This document shows, piece after piece, positions 16,717 through 23,858 of a stretch of DNA of 50,321 nucleotides. The position numbers and the translations under genes are program-made. The notes beneath the pieces were generated by a model that did no database searches, was not told the DNA's origin, and saw nothing but the letters and a program-made list of their open reading frames with translations. The stretch covers positions 1 to 50,321 of the forward strand of contig JANQEX010000033.1 in assembly GCA_028278105.1 (NCBI GenBank), read 5' to 3'. This DNA is from Alphaproteobacteria bacterium (GTDB taxonomy: Bacteria > Pseudomonadota > Alphaproteobacteria > UBA9219 > RGZA01). Position 1 is the first letter of the stretch. Each line of letters opens with the position of its first letter.

Positions 16717-18188
16717 GCGGCATGATCCAGGAAGAACCGCTGATTTTCGAAAGAAGCGCGGACGGCCGCAGCGGCGTCGACCTGCCCGCCCCGCCCCCGC
16801 ACGCGCCCCGCCTTGGACAACTCAAGCCGCGCGCGGACATAGGCCTGCCGAACCTGAGCGAGCCGGAGATGGTGCGGCATTATACCCGGTTGTCGCGGCA
16901 GAATTTCGGGATCGACAGCGTCTTCTACCCGCTCGGCTCCTGCACCATGAAGCACAACCCGCGCCTGAACGAGAAAACGGCGCGGCTGCCCGGCTTTGCC
17001 GATATCCACCCGCTGCAACCGGTCTCGACGGTGCAAGGCGCGCTGGAGGCGATGGAGCAGTTGTCCGGCTGGCTGCTGACGCTCACCGGCATGGCGGCGG
17101 TCACGCTCACGCCCGCCGCGGGCGCGCATGGCGAGTTCTGCGGCATGAGCGCGATCAAGGCGGCGCTCACGGCCCGTGGCGAGGCCCGCGGGAAAGTGCT
17201 GGTTCCGGAATCCGCCCACGGCACCAATCCGGCCACGGCGGCGGCGCTGGGCTTCGAGGTTGTCGCCATCCCCGCCCGCGCCGACGGCCGGGTCGACGCA
17301 TCGGACGTCGCGCAAAGGCTTGACGAAAACACCGCCGCCATCATGCTCACCAACCCCAACACCTGCGGTCTGTTCGAGGGCGACACCTGCGCCATCGCCG
17401 CGGCGGTGCATGAGGCGGGCGCGTATTTTTATGGCGACGGCGCGAATTACAATGCGCTGGTTGGGCGCGTGAGGCCGGCCGATCTTGGCATGGACGTCAT
17501 GCATATCAACCTGCATAAAACCTTCTCCACGCCGCATGGCGGCGGCGGGCCGGGAAGCGGTCCGGTTGTGTTTTCGGAGCGCCTCGCCGCTTTCGTGCCC
17601 GTGCCTTACGTGACGCGCGCGGGCGAAAGGCTGGCTCTGGTTGAAGACGACGACGCCGCGCGAAAAGACGGCGTCACGAGCCTTGGACGCCTGCGCGCCT
17701 TTCACGGGCAGATGGGCATGTTCGTCCGGGCCCTTACGTACATGCTCAGCCATGGCGGCGACGGGCTGTATCAGGTTTCCGGCGACGCGGTGCTGAACGC
17801 CAATTACATCCTCGCCCGGCTGAAGGACGTGATGAGCGCGCCCTATCCCGGCCCCTGCATGCATGAAGCCCTGTTCGACGATACGTTTCTCAAGGACACG
17901 GGCGTGACCACGCTGGACATCGCCAAGGCGCTTCTGGACGCCGGCTTTCACCCCATGACCATGTATTTCCCGCTGGTGGCGCCGGGCGCGTTCCTGATCG
18001 AGCCCACCGAAACCGAAAGCCGCGAGACGCTGGACGAATTCATCGAAGCGCTGCGCGATCTTGCCGCGAAAGCCAGGGCGGGCGAAAAGGACTGGTTCGC
18101 GGGCGCGCCCTATTCCACCCCCCGCCGCCGGCTTGACGAAGTCAGGGCCGCCCGCAACCCGGTGCTGCGGTGGAAAAAAGGCGCGTGA
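16713..18188 (+). CDS. gcvPB: Glycine dehydrogenase (decarboxylating) subunit 2
   Basis: This is the catalytic half of the split P protein, 491 aa. The PLP lysine is Lys269 in [22 protein letters not shown]-type substrate motifs appear as [13 protein letters not shown] (71-83), and the cofactor-binding [10 protein letters not shown] is present. The C-terminus [15 protein letters not shown] is encoded by a 26-bp stretch (18132-18157) repeated perfectly at 18868-18893, downstream of the MNT/HEPN genes. The last codons may therefore have been rewritten by an integration event. Confidence 0.95.
18132..18157 (+). repeat. Left copy of 26-bp direct repeat inside the 3' end of gcvPB
   Basis: The repeat starts CTTGACGAAGTCAGGGCC and is identical to 18868-18893. 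Weaker similarity continues for about 20 nt. Both copies read LDEVRAAR in one frame, so both derive from a gcvPB C-terminus. Their placement around the MNT/HEPN pair resembles attachment-site duplication. Confidence 0.85.
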
Positions 18189-18229
18189 TTTTGATTCACC
18201 GTCATGGATTTTTCTACTATCATAAGCGC

Positions 18230-18526
18230 ATGAACACCGGGCAAGCCCTGGCGATCCTTCGCCGCCACGAAAAAGACCTGCGCGCGCGCGGCGTTAGCCG
18301 CGTGGCGGTTTTTGGCTCTGTCGCGCGAGATGAGAGCGGCCCGGCCAGCGATCTGGACATCATGATCGAAACGGATCCCGATGCCCATATCACGGTTTTT
18401 GATTATGCCGGGCTCAAGGAATACATCGCGGGACTTTTCGACATTCCGGTCGACGTGACCCTGCAAGACGGGCTAAAGCCCTTTATCCACGCGGCCGCCA
18501 CGACCGACGCCGTCTATGCCTTTTGA
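18230..18526 (+). CDS. mntA: MNT-domain nucleotidyltransferase, MntA-type antitoxin
   Basis: The 98-aa product is a minimal nucleotidyltransferase. It has GS (29-30) in VAVFGSVARDES and the catalytic pair SDLDIM (Asp41, Asp43). In studied MntA-HepT systems this protein adds AMP to the HEPN toxin and silences it. The ATG at 18230 gives the normal short form; the longer open frame would overlap gcvPB. It overlaps the next gene by 11 nt, the usual layout of these pairs. The pair is bounded by direct repeats of the gcvPB end. Confidence 0.88.
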   Translation: MNTGQALAILRRHEKDLRARGVSRVAVFGSVARDESGPASDLDIMIETDPDAHITVFDYAGLKEYIAGLFDIPVDVTLQDGLKPFIHAAATTDAVYAF

Positions 18527-18872
18527 TCCCGTCCAGACCGCGCTGCGTGATATTCTCCATCACATTGACCTTGCCGCGGGTTTTGTGGCGGAAACGGGAC
18601 AGGAAACTTTTCTCGAAGACCTGCGCACGATTTACGCCGTCACCCGCTGCCTCGAAATCATTTCCGAAGCCTCGCGCCGCCTGCCGGAGGACCTCAAGAC
18701 GCGGCATCCTTCCATCCCGTGGAAGAACGTCGCGGGAGCAGGTAACATCTACCGGCATGATTACGAAAACGTCGCCGCCCGCATGGTCTGGGATACCGTG
18801 CAGCTTGCGCTCCCGCCTCTGCGCAAGGTGGTTGAAGAAGAACTGGAAAAGCAAGGCCGGCCCTCGTCTTGA
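18516..18872 (+). CDS. hepT: HEPN (DUF86, HepT-like) putative RNase toxin
   Basis: The 118-aa helical protein belongs to the DUF86/HepT group. HepT toxins are RNases with an RX4HXY site whose tyrosine is AMPylated by MntA. Here the site reads AGAGNIYRHDYENV: His81 and Tyr83 are in place, but Gly76 sits where the first Arg would be and an Arg is at 80. This matches a DUF86 subgroup rather than the best-studied form, so activity is uncertain. Its stop codon TGA lies within the right copy of the 26-bp repeat, as expected for a cassette edge. Confidence 0.85.
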   Translation: MPFDPVQTALRDILHHIDLAAGFVAETGQETFLEDLRTIYAVTRCLEIISEASRRLPEDLKTRHPSIPWKNVAGAGNIYRHDYENVAARMVWDTVQLALPPLRKVVEEELEKQGRPSS

Positions 18873-18893
18873 CGAAGTCAGGGCCGCCCGCAA
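18868..18893 (+). repeat. Right copy of 26-bp direct repeat, with gcvPB tail remnant
   Basis: Identical to 18132-18157. In the second forward frame the following sequence reads [20 protein letters not shown] before a stop, which looks like a displaced gcvPB C-terminus. From 18894 to 19079 the DNA becomes AT-rich and holds no other gene. Confidence 0.85.
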
Positions 18894-19079
18894 GCCAGTG
18901 TTAGAGCAGAAACGTTATGATTTCAAAACCATCTGCACAACACCATGTTACACATGACCCGAAGACGATGCATCTAGACAACAGAATCCTCTGTGTCTGT
19001 TCGCGGTTGTCAAAAACTCTCCCAAATTTATTGTTATCTATGTTAAAATGTTATGTGTTCTTTCGCATAAGGAACAAAA

Positions 19080-19469
19080 ATGTCTGGAGACAATCCGAGA
19101 GTAGAACCATTGCCGTTTGGCCCCTTGAAAATCAGCGCCGTTGTTTTCAAGGAGGGAGAGTTTTGGATCGGGCAATGCTTAGAACAAGATATAACTTGTC
19201 AGGCAAAAACTCCCGGCGAGCTTCATAAAGAACTTATGAAGAGTATTATTGCTAGTGTTGTGTTGTCCCTTGAATTAGGCAAAAAACCGTTGGAGGGCAT
19301 TTCGCCTGCGCCAAAAAAATTCTGGGAAATGTTTGAAAAGAGCCACATGAAAATCGAAGCCGTATGCGCACACATACCAATGGTCACTCCTACTGCAATA
19401 CCTGAAATTATACCTTTTATGAAGCTAGGAGAACTTGATTGTGGTAGCGTTCATGCTTGTGCAGCCTAA
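19080..19469 (+). CDS. HicB-like small protein, putative antitoxin
   Basis: The 129-aa product resembles HicB-type partial RNase H folds: ISAVVFKEGEFWIGQC, then a helix with TPGELHKELMKSIIAS, and LEGISPAPKKFWEMFEKS. HicB antitoxins normally bind a small HicA RNase. A short AT-rich gap and GGAAC precede the ATG at 19080. The gene is clearly poorer in GC than its neighbours, which points to transfer. The C-terminal 40 residues are not recognised. It is followed 20 nt later by the next small gene. The assignment rests on motif resemblance only. Confidence 0.55.
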   Translation: MSGDNPRVEPLPFGPLKISAVVFKEGEFWIGQCLEQDITCQAKTPGELHKELMKSIIASVVLSLELGKKPLEGISPAPKKFWEMFEKSHMKIEAVCAHIPMVTPTAIPEIIPFMKLGELDCGSVHACAA

Positions 19470-19489
19470 TAAAATGGGAGGGGTGCTAG

Positions 19490-19780
19490 ATGGAAGAGGA
19501 AGAGCATACTAGCCCTCAGCCAGTAGAATTAGTTATTGAGCGCATCAAGGAAGCTGGCTGTGTTATAAAAACTTTGGACGGAAATCTCACTGGTCCATAC
19601 GGAGAAACTGAAAGAATAAGATACGCAGAAAACCCACTCACAAAAGAACATTTTTACCTTAACAACATTGAAAATCAGAAAATGCTTTCTCCTGCTGTTA
19701 TCAGAAACATAGAAAGACGATTAGAAATTGACTTGAGGTTTGCCGAAGACACTGAAAAACTCAAGGCCCAAGGCGAATGA
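19490..19780 (+). CDS. Small protein, possibly HicA-like
   Basis: The 96-aa product has an acidic start, a helix VELVIERIKEAGCVIKT, a strand-rich middle (RIRYAENPLTKEHFYL) and a terminal helix (SPAVIRNIERRLEIDL). The order helix-strands-helix with one histidine (residue 54 or so) recalls HicA toxins, but the usual GSH sequence is absent. It follows the HicB-like gene by 20 nt and shares its low GC. A ribosome-binding site GGGAGGGG lies just upstream. It could also be an unrelated partner. Confidence 0.5.
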   Translation: MEEEEHTSPQPVELVIERIKEAGCVIKTLDGNLTGPYGETERIRYAENPLTKEHFYLNNIENQKMLSPAVIRNIERRLEIDLRFAEDTEKLKAQGE

Positions 19781-19801
19781 TAGACATACATGTCATTATG
19801 A

Positions 19802-20767
19802 TTACCCCGCCCCGTAGCTCTTCACCAGCGAGCCGACCACCAGATACCAGCCGTCCACCAGCACGAAGAAAATAATCTTGAACGGCAGGGAGATGACCGA
19901 GGGCGGCAGCATCATCATGCCCATGGCCATCAGGATGGACGCCACCACCATGTCGATAATCAGAAAAGGAAGGAACAGCAGGAAGCCGATCTCGAACGCG
20001 CGGCGCAGTTCCGAAATCATGAAGGCCGGGATCAGCACCTGCAACGGCAGGTCCTGAATCCTGGTGTTTTCCGGCAATTTGGCGATATCGGTGAAAAGGC
20101 GCAGGTCGCGGTCGCGGGTATGGCGCATCATGAAGGCGCGGAAGGGCTCCACCGTTTTCGAAAACGCCTCTTTCTCGCTGATCTTCTGCTCCATATAGGG
20201 GCCGAGGCCCTCCTCATAGGCCTTCTGAAAGGTGGGCGCCATGATGAAGAAGGTGAGAAACAGGGCCAGGCTCACCAGCACCATGTTCGGCGGGGTTTGC
20301 TGGACGCCGAGCGCGGTGCGCAGCAGGCTGAGCGACACGACGATGCGCACGAACGACGTGACCATCATCAGAATGGACGGCGCCAGCGACAGCACCGTGA
20401 TCAGCCCCAGCATCTGGATGATCCGGGCGCTGACGCCACCATCCTCCCCGCCGGTGATGTTCAGCGAGAGGTTCTGCGCCAGCGCCGGCGGCGCGGCCAG
20501 AACGCCCGCGGCGCAGAAAAGCGCGGCAAGGAACAGCCTGAGCCAAAACCGGCGCGGGCACGGGACCGATGCACAGCCCGCCGCAAGTTTACCAATCACT
20601 CCAGGCGTCCCCGCACCCCGTCTTCGCCAAGGCTGCGCCGGGCCATTTTGCAAACGCGCCCTGCGAAGCCGAAGGCGTGGCAGGGAAGCGGGGACTCCGC
20701 CGCGTCGAAACAAGGCGCGGGCATGCCTGCCGGTTCTTTTGAAAAGGGCCATAACGGGAAAGATCAT
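19802..20767 (-). CDS. fliP: Flagellar export apparatus protein FliP, with repeat-encoded N-terminal extension
   Basis: FliP forms the core of the flagellar type III export gate. The C-terminal 220 residues are typical: APSILMMVTSFVRIVVSLSL, FLTFFIMAPTF, QDLPLQVLIPAFMISELRRAF and LPPSVISLPFKIIFFVL. A signal peptide (FLAALFCAAGVLAAPPALAQ, about 79-98) precedes it. The ATG at 20767 overlaps the fliO stop as ATGA, with GAAGAG upstream, so it is the natural start. Residues about 13-56 are then encoded by an inserted palindromic repeat (20602-20729). An alternative GTG at 20599 gives a normal 265-aa protein but has a poor ribosome-binding site. Confidence 0.9.
   Translation of the reverse strand: MIFPVMALFKRTGRHARALFRRGGVPASLPRLRLRRARLQNGPAQPWRRRGAGTPGVIGKLAAGCASVPCPRRFWLRLFLAALFCAAGVLAAPPALAQNLSLNITGGEDGGVSARIIQMLGLITVLSLAPSILMMVTSFVRIVVSLSLLRTALGVQQTPPNMVLVSLALFLTFFIMAPTFQKAYEEGLGPYMEQKISEKEAFSKTVEPFRAFMMRHTRDRDLRLFTDIAKLPENTRIQDLPLQVLIPAFMISELRRAFEIGFLLFLPFLIIDMVVASILMAMGMMMLPPSVISLPFKIIFFVLVDGWYLVVGSLVKSYGAG
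20602..20729. repeat. E element with nested C module inside the fliP 5' region
   Basis: The outer arms are CAGGCGTCCCCGC and GCGGGCATGCCTG. Between them are a C module (20611-20694) and CCGCGTCGAAACAAGGCG. The leftward frame stays open across the whole element and joins the fliO-coupled ATG to the FliP signal peptide. The element is thus either an in-frame coding insertion or has moved the fliP start downstream. Confidence 0.75.
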
Positions 20768-21045
20768 GATTGCTCTTCGGCGTCGCGCGATTCCACCACG
20801 ACGGGCGCGGACGCGCCAAGCAGAATAACATGCTCGCGTTTTCCATCGCGCACGCGCAGCAGGCGGTGGCGGGAATCGAGCATCATGGCCTCGGCCAGCG
20901 CGAATCTCTTCGCGCCTTCCGTATTGGCCGGAGCCACCAGCCCCAGCCGCCGCCCCCACAGGCGCAAGCCCGCCGCCGCGAGCAGCAGCAGCCCCAGCAC
21001 GACCGCCAGCCCCACGACCATGCGCAGGATCATTGATGTTTCCAT
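20764..21045 (-). CDS. fliO: Flagellar protein FliO
   Basis: FliO is a small inner-membrane protein that helps assemble the FliP-FliR export gate. The 93-aa product has one membrane segment (VVGLAVVLGLLLLAAAGLRLW). A cytoplasmic domain follows with RFALAEAMMLDSRHRLLRVRDG and HVILLGASAPVVVES, the usual FliO pattern. ATG 21045 follows AGAGGAAGAATTC; the longer open frame upstream only crosses repeat DNA. It overlaps fliP by 4 nt. Confidence 0.85.
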   Translation of the reverse strand: METSMILRMVVGLAVVLGLLLLAAAGLRLWGRRLGLVAPANTEGAKRFALAEAMMLDSRHRLLRVRDGKREHVILLGASAPVVVESRDAEEQS

Positions 21046-21106
21046 GAATTCTTCCTCTTGCCCTTGCTTATAGTAAAATGAAATAATTTCCGTATGAGAA
21101 TTTCCC

Positions 21107-21250
21107 ATATGCACATTCCCGCGCAAGCGGGAATCCCATTGTATTTCAATAAATGGGACTCTCGCTTTTCCGCCTCCGCAAGCTTCGGCGTGACGAAGAG
21201 GCAAAACCTCGGCGTCGCCGCAGGCGAAGCCGGGCGCGGGAGTGTTCGGG
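21107..21250. repeat. Palindromic repeat with nested D module before fliO
   Basis: CACATTCCCGCGCAAGCGGGAATCCCATT is followed by AATGGGACTCTCGC, a D module at 21170-21240, and GCGGGAGTGTT. It fills much of the 314-bp gap between the helical flagellar ORF and fliO. The rest of the gap holds a decayed K array (21308-21358, with GGACCCTTTCGACCC and TGACCCTTTA). Confidence 0.65.
21170..21240 (+). repeat. D module
   Basis: Copy with CGCCTCCGCAAGCTTCGGCG, AAAACCTCGGCGTCGCCG and GGCGAAGCCGGGCGCG. It sits in the loop of a larger palindrome. Confidence 0.7.
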
Positions 21251-21359
21251 GTGAGGTGTATGAAAATTAAGGGACACGGCTATGAAAGAAAAATCACAAG
21301 AGCCAAAAGGATCGAAAACCCGGACCCTTTCGACCCCCGCGCCCCTCATGACCCTTTAG

Positions 21360-21683
21360 CTATCCCGCCTTGCCATGCGTGGCGGCATAGGCGGATTGCG
21401 CGCGCATCAGCTTCTCGGCCTTTTCGGCATGCTCGGCGCCCGCCGTGCAAAGCCGCAGCTCTTCTTCCAGCACGCCGAGCGAGCGGATCACGCGCTCCAG
21501 CATCGGCAGGATCTGCAAGCGCACGGGTCCTTCGGTTTTCACCACCTCGCGGCATAATTCCTCCACCTGCGCCTCAAGCCCGCCCAGATCGACCATGCCG
21601 CCCGCGCGGACGATTTTATGGCTGGCTTCCAGCGCTTCGGCGAAAACCTGCAATTCGGTCATGGGATCAAGTCTTCGGCTCAT
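21360..21683 (-). CDS. Small helical protein in flagellar cluster
   Basis: The 107-aa product is almost wholly alpha-helical, with heptad-like stretches (MTELQVFAEALEASHKIV, VRLQILPMLERVIRSLGVLEEEL). It lacks a signal or membrane segment. Size and position between flagellar genes suggest a FlgN/FliT-like chaperone or a regulator, but no clear signature is visible. ATG 21683 overlaps the stop of the FlhB-tail gene as ATGA; ATG 21662 is an alternative. Confidence 0.65.
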   Translation of the reverse strand: MSRRLDPMTELQVFAEALEASHKIVRAGGMVDLGGLEAQVEELCREVVKTEGPVRLQILPMLERVIRSLGVLEEELRLCTAGAEHAEKAEKLMRAQSAYAATHGKAG

Positions 21684-21997
21684 GACGCCCCTGCGGCCAT
21701 GCGGGAATTGGCCTCGAACACGCGGGCCAGGATTTCAGCCACCGGCACAATCGCCTCCGGGGGGATTTCGTGGTCCAGGTCAAGGCAGGCCAGCAACTCG
21801 GCCAGATCGCCGTCTTCGCGCACCTTTACGCCGTGCTGAAAGGCAAGCTGCAAAATCTGCTCGGCCAAAACGCCCCGGCCGCTGGCGACCACCTTCGGAA
21901 CGCTGCTTTCCGCAGGCCCGGCTTCCAGCGCCACGGCAATGGGCGAGCCCACGTTTTCTTTCCGGTTGCCGGAGCTTTCAGGATCATCCATTGCCAT
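21680..21997 (-). CDS. FlhB C-terminal-domain-like protein (FhlB type)
   Basis: The 105-aa product corresponds to the cytoplasmic tail of FlhB after the cleavage site: VVASGRGVLAEQILQLA, GVKVREDGDLAELLACLD, EIPPEAIVPVAEILARVFE. Free-standing homologues of this kind can replace or modulate the FlhB tail, which governs substrate switching in flagellar export. The membrane part and the NPTH cleavage motif are absent. ATG 21997 is chosen because GAGGATTTCCTT precedes it. It is divergent from flgB, with about 295 bp between. Confidence 0.8.
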   Translation of the reverse strand: MAMDDPESSGNRKENVGSPIAVALEAGPAESSVPKVVASGRGVLAEQILQLAFQHGVKVREDGDLAELLACLDLDHEIPPEAIVPVAEILARVFEANSRMAAGAS

Positions 21998-22141
21998 AAG
22001 GAAATCCTCGAAGTCGCCTTGCGCAAAGAAAAAAACCGGTTTTCCAAGCCTCCTGTACGACTCGGATGATGGTTTCATCCTATATGGCTTCCGGTAATTG
22101 CAGACCGAAAACAACCTCAGGCTTTCGAGTCGCATTTCATT

Positions 22142-22157
22142 TGGCATGCGGATTGAA
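22142..22157 (+). promoter_or_regulatory. Possible sigma-54-like promoter upstream of flgB
   Basis: TGGCATG-N4-TTGAA resembles the -24/-12 pattern TGGCACG-N4-TTGCW, but the -12 GC is changed to GA. It lies about 136 nt before flgB in the divergent gap. Sigma-54 drives flagellar genes in several alphaproteobacteria. The mismatch at a key base makes this weak. No other promoter motif stood out in the gap. Confidence 0.22.
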
Positions 22158-22292
22158 CCCCCTGTTCCATGTGCGCCGCGTTTTGGGAGCGGAAATGTTT
22201 TTACTCTTTGTTAAACAGCCTGGCTCCATTCTCGACGCGATGCGGCCGGAACGCAGAAAGCGTGCCCGCCGTTCTTTTTTCAGCAGGTGACC

Positions 22293-22703
22293 ATGGCTCT
22301 GCCGGCGCTTCTTCAGGTTCTGTCGCAAAAAATGGCGTATCTGACCCAGCGCAGCGCCGTGCTGGGCGAAAACATCGCCAACGCCAATACGCAAGGCTAC
22401 AAGCCGAAGGACCTGGTGGATTTTTCCACGGCGCTGCAACAAGCCTCTTCGTCCGGGCAAGGCGGCGTGAAAGTGGCCGTGACGCATGCGGGGCATATCG
22501 GCGGGCCGGGCGGCGCGGACGGTCCCTACAAAACCAGGACGGAAAAGGATTTTTACGAAATCAAGCCTTCCGGCAACGCGGTGATCCTTGAGCAGCAGAT
22601 GGCCCAGTTGTCCCAGACCAGCACGAATTACGCGGCCACGGCCGGACTGTACAAGAAGGTTGCGGGCCTCCTCAAGATAGCGATGGCGCGCGGGTCATCA
22701 TAG
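22293..22703 (+). CDS. flgB: Flagellar basal-body rod protein FlgB
   Basis: FlgB is the proximal rod subunit exported by the flagellar type III system. The 136-aa product has the N-terminal rod motif with NIANANTQGYKPKDL and a helical C-terminus ending in the export/assembly region (STNYAATAGLYKKVAGLLKIA). ATG 22293 follows AGCAGGTGACC; a GTG at 22287 is an alternative. It starts a rightward flgB-flgC-fliE operon with 10 nt to flgC. Confidence 0.93.
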   Translation: MALPALLQVLSQKMAYLTQRSAVLGENIANANTQGYKPKDLVDFSTALQQASSSGQGGVKVAVTHAGHIGGPGGADGPYKTRTEKDFYEIKPSGNAVILEQQMAQLSQTSTNYAATAGLYKKVAGLLKIAMARGSS

Positions 22704-22713
22704 GCGGGGATCA

Positions 22714-23139
22714 ATGTCGGGCGCACGCATGGATTTCGCGGATGTTTTCACGATTGCCTCGGCCGGCATGCGGGCCCAGGGGGAACGTCTGCGCGTCATC
22801 GCCCAGAACCTTGCCAACGCCGGGTCCACGGGCCTTGAGCCGGGGGCCGAGCCCTATCGCCGCCGCGAAGTCGTGTTCCAGAATGTTCTTGACCGGGCCA
22901 CGGGCGTCAAAACGGTCCGGGCCGCCGCCATCGTGCTTGACCCTTCGCCGTTCAAAAAGGAATACAATCCCGGCCATCCCGCGGCGGACGCGCAAGGCTA
23001 TGTGCTGATGCCGAATGTGAAATCCATTGTCGAGACCATGGACATGCGCGAGGCGCAGCGGTCCTACGAAGCCAATCTTGGCGTGATTCAAACGCTGCGC
23101 GGCATGATCTCGCGCGCGCTGGACGTGATGCGGGGATAA
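22714..23139 (+). CDS. flgC: Flagellar basal-body rod protein FlgC
   Basis: FlgC is a proximal rod subunit next to FlgB. The 141-aa product has the rod signature (RVIAQNLANAGSTGLEPG), GYVLMPNVKSIVETMDMREA, and the C-terminal SYEANLGVIQTLRGMISRAL. ATG 22714 is given; ATG 22729 (MDFADVF) would match the family length equally well. It is followed 18 nt later by fliE, with GGGGAGG before that start. Confidence 0.93.
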   Translation: MSGARMDFADVFTIASAGMRAQGERLRVIAQNLANAGSTGLEPGAEPYRRREVVFQNVLDRATGVKTVRAAAIVLDPSPFKKEYNPGHPAADAQGYVLMPNVKSIVETMDMREAQRSYEANLGVIQTLRGMISRALDVMRG

Positions 23140-23157
23140 CCGGGGGGAGGATAAATC

Positions 23158-23469
23158 ATGACCATTCATGTCGGCGCGGTGCTCAGCGCCTATCGTGATA
23201 CGCTGCAAAGAGCCGAAAAGGGAATGGAGGGCGGCGCGGCGGCGGCGCAGGGGCCCGGCTTTTCCGGCATTCTGGAAAACATGCTCGACAACACCACCGG
23301 CGCCCTGAAAAACGTGGAGCAGGTGGGCATAAAGGCCGCCGCCGGCGCGGCCGGAATCAACGAAATCGTCTCGGCGGTCAGCGCCGCCGATATTGCCCTG
23401 CAAACGGTCGTGGCCATCCGCGACAAATTCGTCTCCGCCTACCAGGAACTGTTACGCTCCGGCATGTAA
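23158..23469 (+). CDS. fliE: Flagellar hook-basal body protein FliE
   Basis: FliE connects the MS ring to the rod and is the first substrate of the export gate. The 103-aa product has the usual late part: EIVSAVSAADIALQTVVAI and RDKFVSAYQELLRSGM. The alanine- and glycine-rich N-terminal half is variable in the family. It closes the operon. A nested MITE begins 22 nt after its stop, and the usual fliQ-flhB genes do not follow. Confidence 0.92.
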   Translation: MTIHVGAVLSAYRDTLQRAEKGMEGGAAAAQGPGFSGILENMLDNTTGALKNVEQVGIKAAAGAAGINEIVSAVSAADIALQTVVAIRDKFVSAYQELLRSGM

Positions 23470-23549
23470 CGGCGCGGCGTGGGCAGTGTCTTAGGGTCTG
23501 GACTCAATTAGAAATGAATCAAACCAAACAGATAACTGCTCATTCCGGC

Positions 23550-23620
23550 GCCCGGCTTCGCCTTCGGCTACGCCGAGGTCTTGGCGCATCCGTCACGCCG
23601 AAGCTTTGCGGAGGCGGAGA
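23550..23620 (-). repeat. D module, reverse orientation
   Basis: GCCCGGCTTCGCCTTCGG, ACGCCGAGGTCTTGGCG and CACGCCGAAGC, the complement of the forward copies. It is nested in a B element. Confidence 0.72.
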
Positions 23621-23700
23621 AGCCGGAATCCAGCAACCGCCGGAGGCGGTTGCGTGTTGCCGAAGGCAACATGCTGGACCTCGGCTGGAGCCTGTCCCTG

Positions 23701-23780
23701 CGACCCGGCTTCGCTAAAGCTACGCCGGGCCGTTTTGCAAGCTCGCCCTGCGTAGCCGAAGGCGAAGCCGGGGAGCAGGG
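23701..23780 (+). repeat. C module
   Basis: CGACCCGGCTTCGCTAAAGC, CTACGCCGGGCC, TTTTGCAAGCTCGCCCTGCG and GCCGAAGGCGAAGC. It is nested in the same B element as the D module upstream. Confidence 0.72.
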
Positions 23781-23858
23781 GCCGGGGTGAGAAGCTATTT
23801 TTGAGTGAAAAACCTGTTTAATTGAATCCAGGCTCTACGTTCCTGAAGTCATTAGGCT

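Larger units (their letters stand above)
23492..23837. repeat. Family-B MITE in reverse orientation with D and C modules nested inside
   Basis: This 346-bp copy fills nearly all of the 389-bp gap between fliE and the GvpL/F-J gene. Outer ends are TA-GGGTCTGGACTCAATTA and TTAATTGAATCCAGGCTC-TA. The D module (23550-23620, reverse) sits in the TTCCGG/CCGGAA stem-loop. The C module (23701-23780) sits where the plain copy has CCCCGG/CCGGGG. It gives the best view of module insertion into hairpin loops. Confidence 0.85.

Noticed and set aside
23492-23837. Possible CRISPR or sRNA because of repeated hairpins
   Set aside because: There is no regular repeat-spacer pattern. The hairpins match a dispersed MITE with nested modules. 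A transcript cannot be ruled out but has no sequence support.
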